Shown here one piece after another: positions 51,620-60,532 of a stretch of 64,000 nucleotides of DNA. The first letter of the stretch is position 1, and each line of letters begins with the position of its first letter. The notes beneath the pieces are model-generated. The model worked only from the letters and a program-made list of their open reading frames with translations. It searched no databases and was not told the DNA's origin. Both the position numbers and the translations under genes were made by a program. Source of the DNA: Mesobacillus jeotgali. GTDB taxonomy: Bacteria > Bacillota > Bacilli > Bacillales > Cytobacillaceae. The stretch is taken from NCBI RefSeq assembly GCF_031759225.1, contig NZ_CP134494.1:1362501-1426500 (forward strand), given 5' to 3'.

Positions 51620-52612
51620 ATGAAGTCATCAGAGAGTACATTAGTGCACACAGAAACTGGGTCTAAAGTAATAAGAGGAAGTAAAACCATTGAAACAGCC
51701 CGAACGAAGGGCCTCAGCAGGAAAGCAAAAGATAATCTGGCAGGTTATTTATTCATTTCTCCTTGGCTTATTGGGTTTCTGGGTTTGACTTTAGGTCCAT
51801 TATTATTCAGTCTGGCCGCAAGTTTCACAGATTACAATATTACTTCAAAAATGAATTTCATTGGTTTGGATAACTACAAACGCATGTTTACGATGGACGA
51901 TTTATTCCGCACTTCTCTTTTTAATACTGTTTATTATGTTATTTTCTCGGTTCCATTGACGACTGCGGGAGCGATTGTGCTGGCTGTCCTGTTGAACCAG
52001 AAGATCAAAGGAATGAAGTTTTTCAGGACAATCTATTATTTGCCTGCGGTCTTATCGGGTGTTGCCGTATATTTTCTCTGGATGCAGCTGTTAAGTCCAT
52101 CAACAGGACTGGTAAACACGATGCTTGGATGGTTCGGAATTGAAGGCCCGGCCTGGCTGTTTGATCCTGAATGGACAAAACCGGCATTGCTTATGATGAA
52201 AATGTGGAGTGTAGGAGGTGGAATGCTTTTATACCTGGCAATCATGCAAGGGGTTTCGCCGCAAATGTATGAAGCTGCCGATATTGAAGGCGCATCCCCT
52301 TGGCAAAAGTTTTATTATATAACCCTTCCCATGATATCACCGATCATCTTTTTTGATGTAATCACAAGTACGATCGGCGCATTCCAGATATTCCAGGAGG
52401 CATATGTCATGACTGAAAATGGAAGTGGTGGTCCTGGAAATTCACTATTATTCTACAACCTTCATATGTGGAATAATGCTTTTGAAGTTTTCGACATGGG
52501 TTACGCTTCCGCCATGGCGTGGCTATTGTTCATAATTGTCATGGTTCTGACAGCTGTGAATATGAAGCTTGGCAAACGCTGGGTACATTACGAAGGGGGG
52601 GACGGCAAATGA
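51620..52612 (+). CDS. Sugar ABC transporter permease (MalF/UgpA type)
   Basis: A 330-residue permease with six helices after a 40-residue hydrophilic N-terminal extension. Family landmarks are NLAGYLFISPWLIGFLGLTLGPLLFSLAASFTDYNI, FIGLDNYKRMF, and the ATPase-coupling loop YEAADIEGASPWQKFYYITLPMISP. It pairs with the next permease, whose start overlaps its stop as ATGA. The start follows CAGGGGGG. Confidence 0.93.
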   Translation: MKSSESTLVHTETGSKVIRGSKTIETARTKGLSRKAKDNLAGYLFISPWLIGFLGLTLGPLLFSLAASFTDYNITSKMNFIGLDNYKRMFTMDDLFRTSLFNTVYYVIFSVPLTTAGAIVLAVLLNQKIKGMKFFRTIYYLPAVLSGVAVYFLWMQLLSPSTGLVNTMLGWFGIEGPAWLFDPEWTKPALLMMKMWSVGGGMLLYLAIMQGVSPQMYEAADIEGASPWQKFYYITLPMISPIIFFDVITSTIGAFQIFQEAYVMTENGSGGPGNSLLFYNLHMWNNAFEVFDMGYASAMAWLLFIIVMVLTAVNMKLGKRWVHYEGGDGK

Positions 52613-53478
52613 GGTCCACAACTGCACCGAAATTTCACGAGACGAAGAAATTCAAGGAGAATGTACGGCTCACGATTGTGACGCTGCTTCTTATTGCCGG
52701 CAGTACTTTGATCCTTCTGCCATTATGGTGGATGATATCAACATCACTTAAGTCCCCAGCTGAGATCGCACAGTATCCGCCGACTTTTATACCTAAAGAA
52801 TTCAACTTCAGCAATTATATAGAAGCCTGGCAGACTGCCCCTTTCACTCGCTGGGCATTGAATACGCTTTTCCTGGCAGTAGTCGGCACGATTGGCAGTG
52901 TACTTGTCAATTCGCTGGTAGCATATGCTTTTGCGAAGATTAAATTCAAAGGCAGAAATACGATCTTTGTCCTTGTTTTATCCACCATGCTGATTCCAGG
53001 ATTTGTGACAATGGTGCCGCAGTATATTCTCTTTTCAAAACTTGGCTGGATTGATACTTATCTGCCATTGCTGGTACCGGCCTTCCTGGGCAGCGCATTT
53101 TTTATCTTTTTACTGCGCCAGTTCATGATGGGGATCCCGAATGAACTAATCGAAGCAGCTGTGCTGGATGGGGCAGGCCACCTGCAAATCTGGTGGAATA
53201 TCATGATTCCGCTGACAAAGCCAGCATTAATTACAGTTGCAATCTTTTCATTCAACGGTGCCTGGAATGATCTTTTAGGTCCATTGCTTTACATCAATGA
53301 TGAAAGTAAATATACCTTACAGATTGGGCTGCAGACCTGCAAGGGAACTGTGCAGACCCAGTGGCATTACTTGATGGCAATGTCGGTGACTGTATTATTG
53401 CCAGTCATCTTGTTGTTTTTCTTTTTCCAGAGATACTTCATTGAAGGCTCAAATCTTTCTTCAGGTACCAAAGGATAA
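52609..53478 (+). CDS. Sugar ABC transporter permease (MalG/UgpE type)
   Basis: A 289-residue permease with six helices: TLILLPLWWMISTSLKSPAEIAQYPPTFIPKEFNFSNYIEAW, then NTLFLAVVGTIGSVLVNSLVAYAFAKIKFKGRN, and the coupling loop IEAAVLDGAGHLQIWWNIMIPLTKPAL. The true start is ATG 52609, overlapping the preceding stop with GGGGGG upstream; an in-frame extension to 52519 overlaps the previous gene and is not used. Together with the two upstream genes it forms one importer. Confidence 0.93.
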   Translation: MRSTTAPKFHETKKFKENVRLTIVTLLLIAGSTLILLPLWWMISTSLKSPAEIAQYPPTFIPKEFNFSNYIEAWQTAPFTRWALNTLFLAVVGTIGSVLVNSLVAYAFAKIKFKGRNTIFVLVLSTMLIPGFVTMVPQYILFSKLGWIDTYLPLLVPAFLGSAFFIFLLRQFMMGIPNELIEAAVLDGAGHLQIWWNIMIPLTKPALITVAIFSFNGAWNDLLGPLLYINDESKYTLQIGLQTCKGTVQTQWHYLMAMSVTVLLPVILLFFFFQRYFIEGSNLSSGTKG

Positions 53479-53484
53479 TGAGCA

Positions 53485-53518
53485 AAAAGAGGATGCTGAG
53501 ACCAGCATCCTCTTTTCA
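53485..53518 (+). terminator. Terminator of the sugar ABC operon, target side of the group II intron
   Basis: Stem AAAAGAGGATGCTG/CAGCATCCTCTTTT. The intron begins 6 bases later, as expected for IIC introns, which insert after terminator stems. Confidence 0.85.
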
Positions 53519-53522
53519 TTCT

Positions 53523-55407
53523 GTGCGCCCGGCATGGGTGCAGTCTATAGGGTGTAAGTCCCGAGCCATGAAGGCAGTAGTAGTGGTTAGCTTAACGCAA
53601 GGGTGTCCGCGGTGACGCGGAATCTGAAGGAAGCGAGCGGCAAACCTCCGGTCTGAGGAACACGAACTTCATATAAGGCTAGGTACCATTGGATGAGTTT
53701 GCAGAACAAAACAAAGTCCTTACTGCCGAAGGTGGTACAGAGTAAATGAAGCAGATAGATGGAGGGAAAGACTGTACTCTTACCCGGGGAGGTCTGATTG
53801 GAAAGCCAAGTACACTTGGTAACCTATCTAGCAATAGATAGCTGAACAATCAGAAGTCAGCAGAGGTCATAGTACTTTACCGGCTCGAGACGGTAAGGGA
53901 AGGACTGAACAATTAGGAAGAACGAGAACTAGGCATACAATTCCTGTGTAGAAGCAGACAATCCGAAAGGACTTACTTGAAGGAGGAAGTGGTGAATCCA
54001 CAGGGGACTTCATGAGGGTGGAGCAGGAATAACATAATTAGATTTCTACGTTCACGTCGAAAGGAAATATCACATGTTAATGAATCTGATTCTATCACGG
54101 GAAAACTTAATAGAAGCACTTAAACGTGTGGAGAAGAACAAAGGGAGTCACGGCATAGATGGAATGTCCGTAAAATCCCTACGAAGACATCTCTATGAGA
54201 ACTGGGACACCCTTTGTGATTCTTTAAGGAAAGGTACCTATCAACCTAACCCAGTACGTCGAGTCGAAATCCCGAAACCGAACGGTGGAGTAAGGTTACT
54301 TGGAATACCTACCGTGATAGATCGTTTCATCCAACAGGCAATCGCCCAAGTTTTAACTCCGCTTTTTGACCCAACCTTCTCGGAACATAGTTATGGGTTT
54401 AGGCCAAGCCGAAGAGGCCATGACGCTGTACGTAAAGCAAGGGGATATATAAGTGAAGGTTACAGATGGGTGATTGACATGGACTTGGAGAAGTTCTTTG
54501 ACAAAGTGAATCATGACAAGCTGATGGGGATATTGGCAAGCAGAATCCAAGACCGATTGGTCTTGAAGCTAATTCGAAAATATCTCCAAGCAGGAATCAT
54601 GATAAATGGTGTAGTCTACGATGCAGAAGAAGGAACACCACAAGGAGGTCCCCTGAGCCCTCTTCTTTCGAATATACTTTTGGATAAGCTTGATAAAGAA
54701 CTAGAAAGGAGAGGTCACAAGTTTGTCCGATACGCCGATGATTGTAATATTTACATGAAATCGAAGAAAGCTGGAGAACGAGTAATGAACTCCATTACAT
54801 GCTTCATTGAGCAGAAATTAAAGCTCAAAGTAAACAGAGGGAAATCAGCGGTTGACCGCCCGTGGAAACGAAAATTCCTTGGCTTTAGCTTTACGGTTAA
54901 TAAGAAACCGAAGGTTCGAATAGCCAACGAAAGTGTTAAAAGGCTAAAAGCTAAAATACGAAAGTTAACATCCCGTTCTAAACCAATCCCCATGGAAGTT
55001 AGAATTGAGAAATTGAATCAATTTCTAACGGGATGGTGTGGATATTTTGCATTAGCTGATACACCAAGTAAATTCAAAGAATTTGATGAGTGGATTAGAA
55101 GAAGACTCCGTATGATTGAATGGAAACAATGGAAGAACCCGAAGACAAGAGTAAGAAAACTCAAAAGTCTTGGCGTTCCAGACCAAAAGGCATACGAATG
55201 GGGAAATTCCAGAAAGAAATTTTGGAGAATTGCCTCAAGTCCAATCTTACACAAAACCCTCGATAACTCTTATTGGAGTCATCGAGGGCTCAAAAGTCTA
55301 TATCAAAGATATGAATTTCTACGTCACACTTAATTGAACCGCCGTATACCGAACGGTACGTACGGTGGTGTGAGAGGTCGGGGGTTAGTCACCCCCTCCT
55401 ACTCGAT
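53523..55407 (+). mobile_element. Group II intron, IIC-like, with maturase gene
   Basis: A retroelement of about 1.88 kb. The 5' end is GTGCG followed by a structured, non-coding 550-bp domain I-III region. A reverse transcriptase gene fills domain IV. Domain V is visible at 55335-55370: an ACCGCCGTA/TACGGTGGT stem with a GAAC loop and a CGC catalytic triad, as in class C. Domain VI and a 3' end TACTCGAT follow. Its place just behind a terminator hairpin also fits class C. The 3' boundary touches the stop codon of the next gene. Intron boundaries are estimated by eye to within a few bases. Confidence 0.88.
54074..55333 (+). CDS. ltrA: Group II intron reverse transcriptase/maturase
   Basis: A 419-residue protein. 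Reverse transcriptase domains run from about 20 to 290: GSHGIDGMSV, RRVEIPKPNGGVRLLGIPTVIDRFIQQAIAQVLTPLFDPTFSEHSYGFRPSRRGHDAV, DMDLEKFFDKVNHDKLM, EGTPQGGPLSPLLSNILLDKLDKELERRGHKFVRYADDCNIY with the YADD active site. A maturase/X region (about 295-400, with FLTGWCGYFALADTPSKFKEFDEWIRRRLR) follows. No HNH endonuclease domain is present, typical of class C. It is intact, so the intron may still be able to splice and move. Confidence 0.95.
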   Translation: MLMNLILSRENLIEALKRVEKNKGSHGIDGMSVKSLRRHLYENWDTLCDSLRKGTYQPNPVRRVEIPKPNGGVRLLGIPTVIDRFIQQAIAQVLTPLFDPTFSEHSYGFRPSRRGHDAVRKARGYISEGYRWVIDMDLEKFFDKVNHDKLMGILASRIQDRLVLKLIRKYLQAGIMINGVVYDAEEGTPQGGPLSPLLSNILLDKLDKELERRGHKFVRYADDCNIYMKSKKAGERVMNSITCFIEQKLKLKVNRGKSAVDRPWKRKFLGFSFTVNKKPKVRIANESVKRLKAKIRKLTSRSKPIPMEVRIEKLNQFLTGWCGYFALADTPSKFKEFDEWIRRRLRMIEWKQWKNPKTRVRKLKSLGVPDQKAYEWGNSRKKFWRIASSPILHKTLDNSYWSHRGLKSLYQRYEFLRHT

Positions 55408-55643
55408 TAATTCATGACTGGGCAGGTTGTCAGCCAAACGCCCGATACGCATGTTCTATATCCATTATGATAGACGTACCTAGTGCATTGCCAGCATGTG
55501 TAACCAGCTTGACTGACTTCTGTAGCAGGCTGGTAATCCTGGACAGGACTGGTGCTCCTATTTTGGTTTTGTGAAGAAGAGGCAATGACAGAACCTGAAA
55601 AAATGAGCAAAAATACGAAAGTTAACATGAAAAGTTTTTGCAT
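55407..55643 (-). CDS. Small secreted four-cysteine protein, 78 aa
   Basis: It has a clear signal peptide (MQKLFMLTFVFLLIFSGSVIASSS, cut near residue 22-24), a Gln/Ser-rich spacer, and a C-terminal YTCWQCTRYVYHNGYRTCVSGVWLTTCPVMN with four cysteines, CxxC and C-x9-C, that could form disulfides or bind metal. AAGGGGGATGCACC precedes the ATG. The stop codon touches the intron's 3' end; before intron entry the ABC operon terminator probably served this gene too. The family is not recognised. Confidence 0.65.
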   Translation of the reverse strand: MQKLFMLTFVFLLIFSGSVIASSSQNQNRSTSPVQDYQPATEVSQAGYTCWQCTRYVYHNGYRTCVSGVWLTTCPVMN

Positions 55644-55846
55644 GGTGCATCCCCCTTATTTTTATAGAATTGTACAATAGCAATCTTTGTAAAAAATTTA
55701 CTATTATTAATAAATTACGGAAGGGGAGATGGAATTAGAATAGGACAAAATGTTTATTCATTAAAAGACCACTTTAGAACTAGAAACAGAGCAGTAATTT
55801 TCCCCATGAAAATAGCCCGTAACATACGGACTAAATCAGGTCATGT

Positions 55847-56287
55847 CTATTGCATTTTTTCAAGTGGGGCTTCCTCAATAATTTCACTGACCGCTACATG
55901 ATTTTCCTTCCAATCACGGAACCTTTCAAGGTCAGTTGTGATTTGTTTCAGAACAAAACCGATTACAGCGGCGTCATCGACAATTCCAAGCCCGATGAGG
56001 AAATCTGGAATTAAATCAATGGGGGAGACGAAGTAAATAATCGAAGCGATGATTGTCACAATAGATCTGGTAGGTATTTTTCGGTATTCTCCTCGACGCC
56101 AGGCTCCTATCAAATCAAACAGCAGCTGCAGGTTGTCCCAAATTCCGGCAAGAGAACCTTTATGATCATCAGCTTTTTTGCTGGCATCCTTCATTAGAAT
56201 GTCGGTTTTCTCAGGTTTCTTTATATACTCTTTTGCTTTAGATTCAAACTTTTTATAGCCTTCTTCAAGCTTCTTTGGTCCTAACAT
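55847..56287 (-). CDS. DUF1232 (YkvA-type) membrane protein
   Basis: A 146-residue protein. The DUF1232 core is RSIVTIIASIIYFVSPIDLIPDFLIGLGIVDDAAVIGFVLKQI, with the PxDLIPD motif shared by all family members. It starts with a charged helical region (KKLEEGYKKFESKAKEYIKKPEK). ATG 56287 follows AGGAAGGGG by 8 bases and is preferred to the ATG at 56308. Function of the family is unknown. Confidence 0.85.
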   Translation of the reverse strand: MLGPKKLEEGYKKFESKAKEYIKKPEKTDILMKDASKKADDHKGSLAGIWDNLQLLFDLIGAWRRGEYRKIPTRSIVTIIASIIYFVSPIDLIPDFLIGLGIVDDAAVIGFVLKQITTDLERFRDWKENHVAVSEIIEEAPLEKMQ

Positions 56288-56455
56288 ACCAAGAACCCCT
56301 TCCTGCATATATTCTTTATCTTTTATTTTTACCCTTTACCTGCTTTTCTCAAAACATCTCTAGTAATTGGTAAATTTTTATCCTGACAGCTAGTAGAAGT
56401 AAAACCTCGTTTCAATTCAGTTGTTTTGGGAAATTTAAAGGGAGATTAAAAAAAG

Positions 56456-56484
56456 TTGACTAATCATGTATATACAAGTAAAAT
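56456..56484 (+). promoter_or_regulatory. Promoter of treP-treA
   Basis: -35 TTGACT (56456-56461), 17 bp, -10 TAAAAT (56479-56484). The spacer holds the first TreR-like operator, so a bound repressor would block RNA polymerase. Confidence 0.8.
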
Positions 56485-56510
56485 GAAAACGTAATCAACA
56501 TGTATATACA
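56465..56510 (+). promoter_or_regulatory. Two TreR-like operators of the tre operon
   Basis: The palindrome TGTATATACA occurs twice (56467-56476 and 56501-56510), each as CATGTATATACAAG/G, 34 bp apart. It matches the operator type of the Bacillus trehalose repressor. No treR gene is in the window. Confidence 0.8.
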
Positions 56511-56557
56511 AGGAGATTGATGAGTTCTTATTTTTATAGGAAATGAAAACGGTAACA
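56484..56557 (+). promoter_or_regulatory. Two cre sites (CcpA) of the tre operon
   Basis: TGAAAACGTAATCA (56484-56497) and TGAAAACGGTAACA (56544-56557) both agree fully with the cre pattern TGNAARCGNWWNCA. One is at the start point and the other between promoter and gene, so glucose repression is likely. Confidence 0.8.
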
Positions 56558-56570
56558 GGAGGAGAAAACT

Positions 56571-57986
56571 ATGGATCGACAAGCAGTTGAACAGATTATT
56601 GAAGCTGTCGGGGGCAAAGAAAACATTGCTGCTGCCACCCACTGTGTTACAAGGCTGCGTTTTGCCTTGAAGGATGAAGGAAAAGTGGATAAAGAAAAAC
56701 TGGAGAATAGTGATCTTGTAAAAGGATCTTTTTCCGCAAACGGCCAGTATCAGGTAGTTATTGGACAGGGACTGGTTGATAAGGTTTACGCAGAAATGGT
56801 TGCGATTACAGGAATTGGTGAAGCTTCGAAAGAAGAAATCAAAGATGCTGCAGCTCAAAACTTGAACCCTCTTCAAAGGGCAATAAAGACACTTGCTGAC
56901 ATTTTCATCCCAATCCTGCCGGCTATTGTCACTGCTGGTCTGTTGATGGGGATCAATAATATCCTGACTGGTAAGGATATCTTTTTTGAAGGCAAGGCAC
57001 TGATTGATGTTTACACTGGCTGGGCTGATTTTGCCAGCATCATCAACTTGATTGCTAATACAGCATTCGTATTCCTGCCAGGCTTGATTGGCTGGAGTGC
57101 TGTCAATAAGTTTGGCGGAAGTCCGCTTCTTGGTATTGTATTGGGACTCATGCTTGTGCATCCGGACCTGCTGAACGCGTGGGGTTACGGGGCGGCACAG
57201 CAAGAAGGGGAGATCCCAGCGTGGAACTTGTTTGGATTGACCATTGAGAAAGTAGGCTATCAAGGACAGGTATTACCAGTATTGTTAGCATCTTATGTTC
57301 TTGCGAAGATGGAAATTTTCCTGCGCAAGCGTATCCCTGATGCGTTCCAACTGTTGACAGTGGCTCCGATTGCTTTATTGGTAACAGGTTTCCTATCATT
57401 CATCGTAATTGGGCCGATCACTTTTGCAATCGGTAACTTGATCACAAACGGCGTCGTAGGAATTTTCGATGCAGTACCTGCTATCGGCGGCCTTATTTAT
57501 GGTGGTTTATATGCCCCACTAGTTATCACTGGTATGCACCATACCTTCCTGGCTGTGGATTTACAGCTGATCGGATCAATCGGCGGAACATTCCTATGGC
57601 CGATGGTAGCCCTATCCAATATCGCGCAGGGATCAGCAGCTTTTGCCATGATGTTTGCTGAGAAGAACAATGAAAAATTAAAAGGTCTGTCCATGACATC
57701 GGGAATTTCAGCTTGGCTGGGAATCACTGAGCCAGCTATGTTCGGTGTGAACCTTCGCTACAGATATCCATTTATCGCAGCGATCATCGGTTCAGCAATC
57801 GCGGGAATCGTCATCACCCTTCGCGGAGTCATGGCACCATCAATCGGTGTAGGCGGATTGCCAGCTTTTCTTTCCATCTTCACAGAGTTCTGGGGAGTTT
57901 TCTTCATCGGCATGGGAATCGCGATTGTCGTACCTTTCGTGCTGACATTCATTATGGCTAAAACTAGAAAGAAAAAAGAAGCATAA
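56571..57986 (+). CDS. treP: PTS trehalose transporter subunit IIBC
   Basis: A 471-residue phosphotransferase enzyme IIBC. The IIB domain (1-90) has the phospho-Cys in AATHCVTRLRFALKDE. The IIC domain (about 105-465) has ten or so helices with LPAIVTAGLLMG, GLMLVHPDLLNAWGYGAAQQEGEIP and GITEPAMFGVNLRYRYPF. It imports trehalose as trehalose-6-phosphate. No IIA domain is attached, so IIA-Glc must be supplied by another protein. The start follows AGGAGG. treA follows 43 bp later. Confidence 0.95.
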   Translation: MDRQAVEQIIEAVGGKENIAAATHCVTRLRFALKDEGKVDKEKLENSDLVKGSFSANGQYQVVIGQGLVDKVYAEMVAITGIGEASKEEIKDAAAQNLNPLQRAIKTLADIFIPILPAIVTAGLLMGINNILTGKDIFFEGKALIDVYTGWADFASIINLIANTAFVFLPGLIGWSAVNKFGGSPLLGIVLGLMLVHPDLLNAWGYGAAQQEGEIPAWNLFGLTIEKVGYQGQVLPVLLASYVLAKMEIFLRKRIPDAFQLLTVAPIALLVTGFLSFIVIGPITFAIGNLITNGVVGIFDAVPAIGGLIYGGLYAPLVITGMHHTFLAVDLQLIGSIGGTFLWPMVALSNIAQGSAAFAMMFAEKNNEKLKGLSMTSGISAWLGITEPAMFGVNLRYRYPFIAAIIGSAIAGIVITLRGVMAPSIGVGGLPAFLSIFTEFWGVFFIGMGIAIVVPFVLTFIMAKTRKKKEA

Positions 57987-58029
57987 TCGCAACTAGAGAG
58001 TAAATCCTGATGGAGGTGGATATTTTATC

Positions 58030-59715
58030 ATGACTGAACCATGGTGGAAAAAGTCGGTTGTCTATCAAATCTATCCAAAGAGTTTTTATGATACAACTGG
58101 CAATGGAACAGGCGACCTGCCGGGGATTATCGCCAAGCTGGATTATTTGAAAGAGCTGGGAGTGGACGTGTTATGGCTGACGCCAGTCTATGATTCACCG
58201 CAGCGAGATAATGGCTACGATATAAGAAATTATTATCAAATATATGAAGAATACGGGACGATGGATGACTTCGACCGTATGCTTGAGGAAGCACATTCAC
58301 GCGGCATCAAAATTATCATGGATTTAGTCGTGAACCACTCATCAACTGAGCATGAGTGGTTCCAGGATGCCTTGAAATCCAGGGACAGCCGTTACCGCAA
58401 TTATTATATCTGGAAAGACCCAAAGGAAGACGGAAGTGCACCTACTAATTGGGAATCCAAATTCGGCGGGAATGCATGGGAATATGATGAGGCAACAGGA
58501 CAATATTACCTTCATTTATTCGATGTGACACAGGCTGATCTGAATTGGGAAAATGAACAGGTCCGCAATGATGTTTATGAAATGATGCATTATTGGTTTA
58601 AAAAAGGGATTGATGGCTTCAGGCTTGATGTTATTAACCTAATTTCAAAGGATCAGGAATTCCCTGATGATGATGGCTCGGTACCTCCGGGAGATGGCCG
58701 GAAATTTTATACAGATGGACCAAAGGTGCACGAGTATTTGCAGGAAATGAATTCTGAGGTTCTTTCTAAGTATGACAGTATGACGGTTGGCGAGATGTCA
58801 TCTACAACGATTGAGAACTGCATCAAATATTCGAATCCTGAGCGGAACGAATTAAGCATGACCTTCAACTTCCATCACTTAAAGGTGGACTATGAGAATG
58901 GTGACAAGTGGACTCTTGCTGATTTTGATTTTCTAGCCCTTAAACGGATCCTGTCTTTATGGCAGGTGGAAATGCACAAGGGAGGCGGTTGGAATGCCCT
59001 GTTCTGGTGCAATCATGACCAGCCGAGGGTCGTTTCCCGTTATGGAGATGATGGTCAATACCGCCTTGAATCAGCTAAAATGCTGGGAACCGCAGTGCAT
59101 ATGCTGCAGGGGACACCTTATATCTATCAGGGTGAAGAAATCGGCATGACCAATCCATATTTTAAAAAAATCGAGGATTACCGGGATGTTGAATCCTTGA
59201 ATATTTATAAAATGAAAATGGAAGAAGGCATGTCCAAGGAGAAGATCCTTAAGATTTTGCAAAGCAAGTCGCGAGACAACTCGAGGACTCCTGTACAATG
59301 GAATGCAGAAAAGCATGCAGGATTTACAAGCGGTACTCCATGGATCAGTGTTGCCGGAAATTATCAAACGGTGAATGTTGAAAATGCGCTCGCAGATGAA
59401 AATTCAGTGTTTTATCATTATAAAAAGCTGATACAATTGCGGAAGCAATATGACATCATCACCTATGGAGATTATCAGCTGATTCTTGAGGAAGATCCTG
59501 AAATTTTTGCTTATGTCAGAAACGGACAGGATGAAAAACTGCTTGTCGTTAATAATTTTTATGGAAAAGATACTGTTTTTGAACTGCCAGAGACTGTAGA
59601 GGCAGATGGATATAAGGTGGAGATTCTGCTCTCGAACTATCAAGATTCTGGGGAAGATGTATCACGGATTAAACTTCGTCCTTACGAATCGGTTATTTAT
59701 TATTTAAATAAATAA
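58030..59715 (+). CDS. treA: Alpha,alpha-phosphotrehalase (TreC/TreA)
   Basis: A 561-residue GH13 glycosidase that cuts trehalose-6-phosphate into glucose and glucose-6-phosphate in the cytosol. Conserved regions are DLVVNHSS (region I), GFRLDVINLI (nucleophile Asp), VGEMSS (acid Glu) and WCNHDQPR (transition-state Asp). The opening WWKKSVVYQIYPKSFYDTTGNGTGDLPGI is typical of the oligo-1,6-glucosidase/trehalase group. GGAGGTGGATATTTTATC precedes the ATG. It acts on the product of TreP. Confidence 0.95.
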   Translation: MTEPWWKKSVVYQIYPKSFYDTTGNGTGDLPGIIAKLDYLKELGVDVLWLTPVYDSPQRDNGYDIRNYYQIYEEYGTMDDFDRMLEEAHSRGIKIIMDLVVNHSSTEHEWFQDALKSRDSRYRNYYIWKDPKEDGSAPTNWESKFGGNAWEYDEATGQYYLHLFDVTQADLNWENEQVRNDVYEMMHYWFKKGIDGFRLDVINLISKDQEFPDDDGSVPPGDGRKFYTDGPKVHEYLQEMNSEVLSKYDSMTVGEMSSTTIENCIKYSNPERNELSMTFNFHHLKVDYENGDKWTLADFDFLALKRILSLWQVEMHKGGGWNALFWCNHDQPRVVSRYGDDGQYRLESAKMLGTAVHMLQGTPYIYQGEEIGMTNPYFKKIEDYRDVESLNIYKMKMEEGMSKEKILKILQSKSRDNSRTPVQWNAEKHAGFTSGTPWISVAGNYQTVNVENALADENSVFYHYKKLIQLRKQYDIITYGDYQLILEEDPEIFAYVRNGQDEKLLVVNNFYGKDTVFELPETVEADGYKVEILLSNYQDSGEDVSRIKLRPYESVIYYLNK

Positions 59716-59720
59716 GAATG

Positions 59721-59757
59721 AAAAGTGGAGGCCCTTTGTGGTCTCCACTTTTTTTAA
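59721..59757 (+). terminator. Terminator of the tre operon
   Basis: Stem AAAAGTGGAGGCC/GGTCTCCACTTTTTT. B. subtilis has treR after treA; here it is not present. Confidence 0.85.
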
Positions 59758-59992
59758 GTTTTTGGAATTTGTAGAGAATAACAGCCATTTCGTAGAAATC
59801 CATAGTGAAGTTATAGAGAATCATTGTAGAGATTCACATCCCTGATAGTACGGGATTAATATCCATATGCATTGTTGAACTGCGATAATGGACGATTCTC
59901 TTATTCCCAGTATGCTAAAGCAGGTTTGATGTTCATTTCTGGGTGGAAAAAGTAAGTTAAGAGACGATCCCAAATGAAATGAGGTTTATGCT

Positions 59993-60400
59993 ATGATTCC
60001 GATTCAATCAAATATAGACGGAAAAGAGCTTACTGTAGGAGAATTGAAACAAAAACTAGGACCGCTTGGTTTCAATGTCAATGGCCAGTGGGAATATGAC
60101 CATGCGTACATTGACTACAAATTGAATGATGACCATGGTGACCGCCAATACGTACGGATTCCATTCAAGTCAACGGGAGGTCCGCTGGATGATGAAGGCA
60201 CATTCGTGCAGATTGGGACGCCGTTCCTGCTGGATCATCAATTTGAGACAGATGTTGATGAGGAAGGCAATATCGGTGCACTAACCGGCTCCTTAAACCA
60301 ATTTAAAGCTCCTGCTGACAAGGATGCTCCATTCCCAAAGGAACTTGTTGAAAGAGGGGAAGCACTGATCAACAGGGCCGAACAGGCATTAGGTGTTTAA
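59993..60400 (+). CDS. yugN: YugN-like protein
   Basis: A 135-residue soluble protein of the YugN family, equal in length to the B. subtilis protein as I recall it. It begins MIPIQSNIDGKELTVGELKQKLGPLGFNVNGQWEYDHAYIDYKL and has QYVRIPFKSTGGPLDDEGTFVQIGTPFLLDHQF. A ribosome site AAATGAGG lies upstream. Function unknown. Confidence 0.88.
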   Translation: MIPIQSNIDGKELTVGELKQKLGPLGFNVNGQWEYDHAYIDYKLNDDHGDRQYVRIPFKSTGGPLDDEGTFVQIGTPFLLDHQFETDVDEEGNIGALTGSLNQFKAPADKDAPFPKELVERGEALINRAEQALGV

Positions 60401-60410
60401 TAGTGTAGAG

Positions 60411-60443
60411 GAGGCAGCTTCCATTTCAGGGAGCTGTCTTTTA
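60411..60443 (+). terminator. Terminator of yugN
   Basis: Imperfect stem GAGGCAGCTTCC/GGGAGCTGTCTT with a short T-run. Confidence 0.7.
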
Positions 60444-60532
60444 TGTGGATTTTCTATTGGACAATACTACTGCTTCCTTTAAAAATGCTATACTGGAAAC
60501 CATAAGTTACATATCGGAGCGTGAATATTGCC

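Noticed and set aside
56460..57263. Minus-strand 267-codon frame opposite treP
   Set aside because: It is antisense to a well-supported PTS gene and its own promoter region; composition is not protein-like.
50182..59715. Sugar ABC genes and tre genes as one trehalose cluster
   Set aside because: They are separated by terminators, an intron and two minus-strand genes; only treP-treA carries the TreR-like operators.
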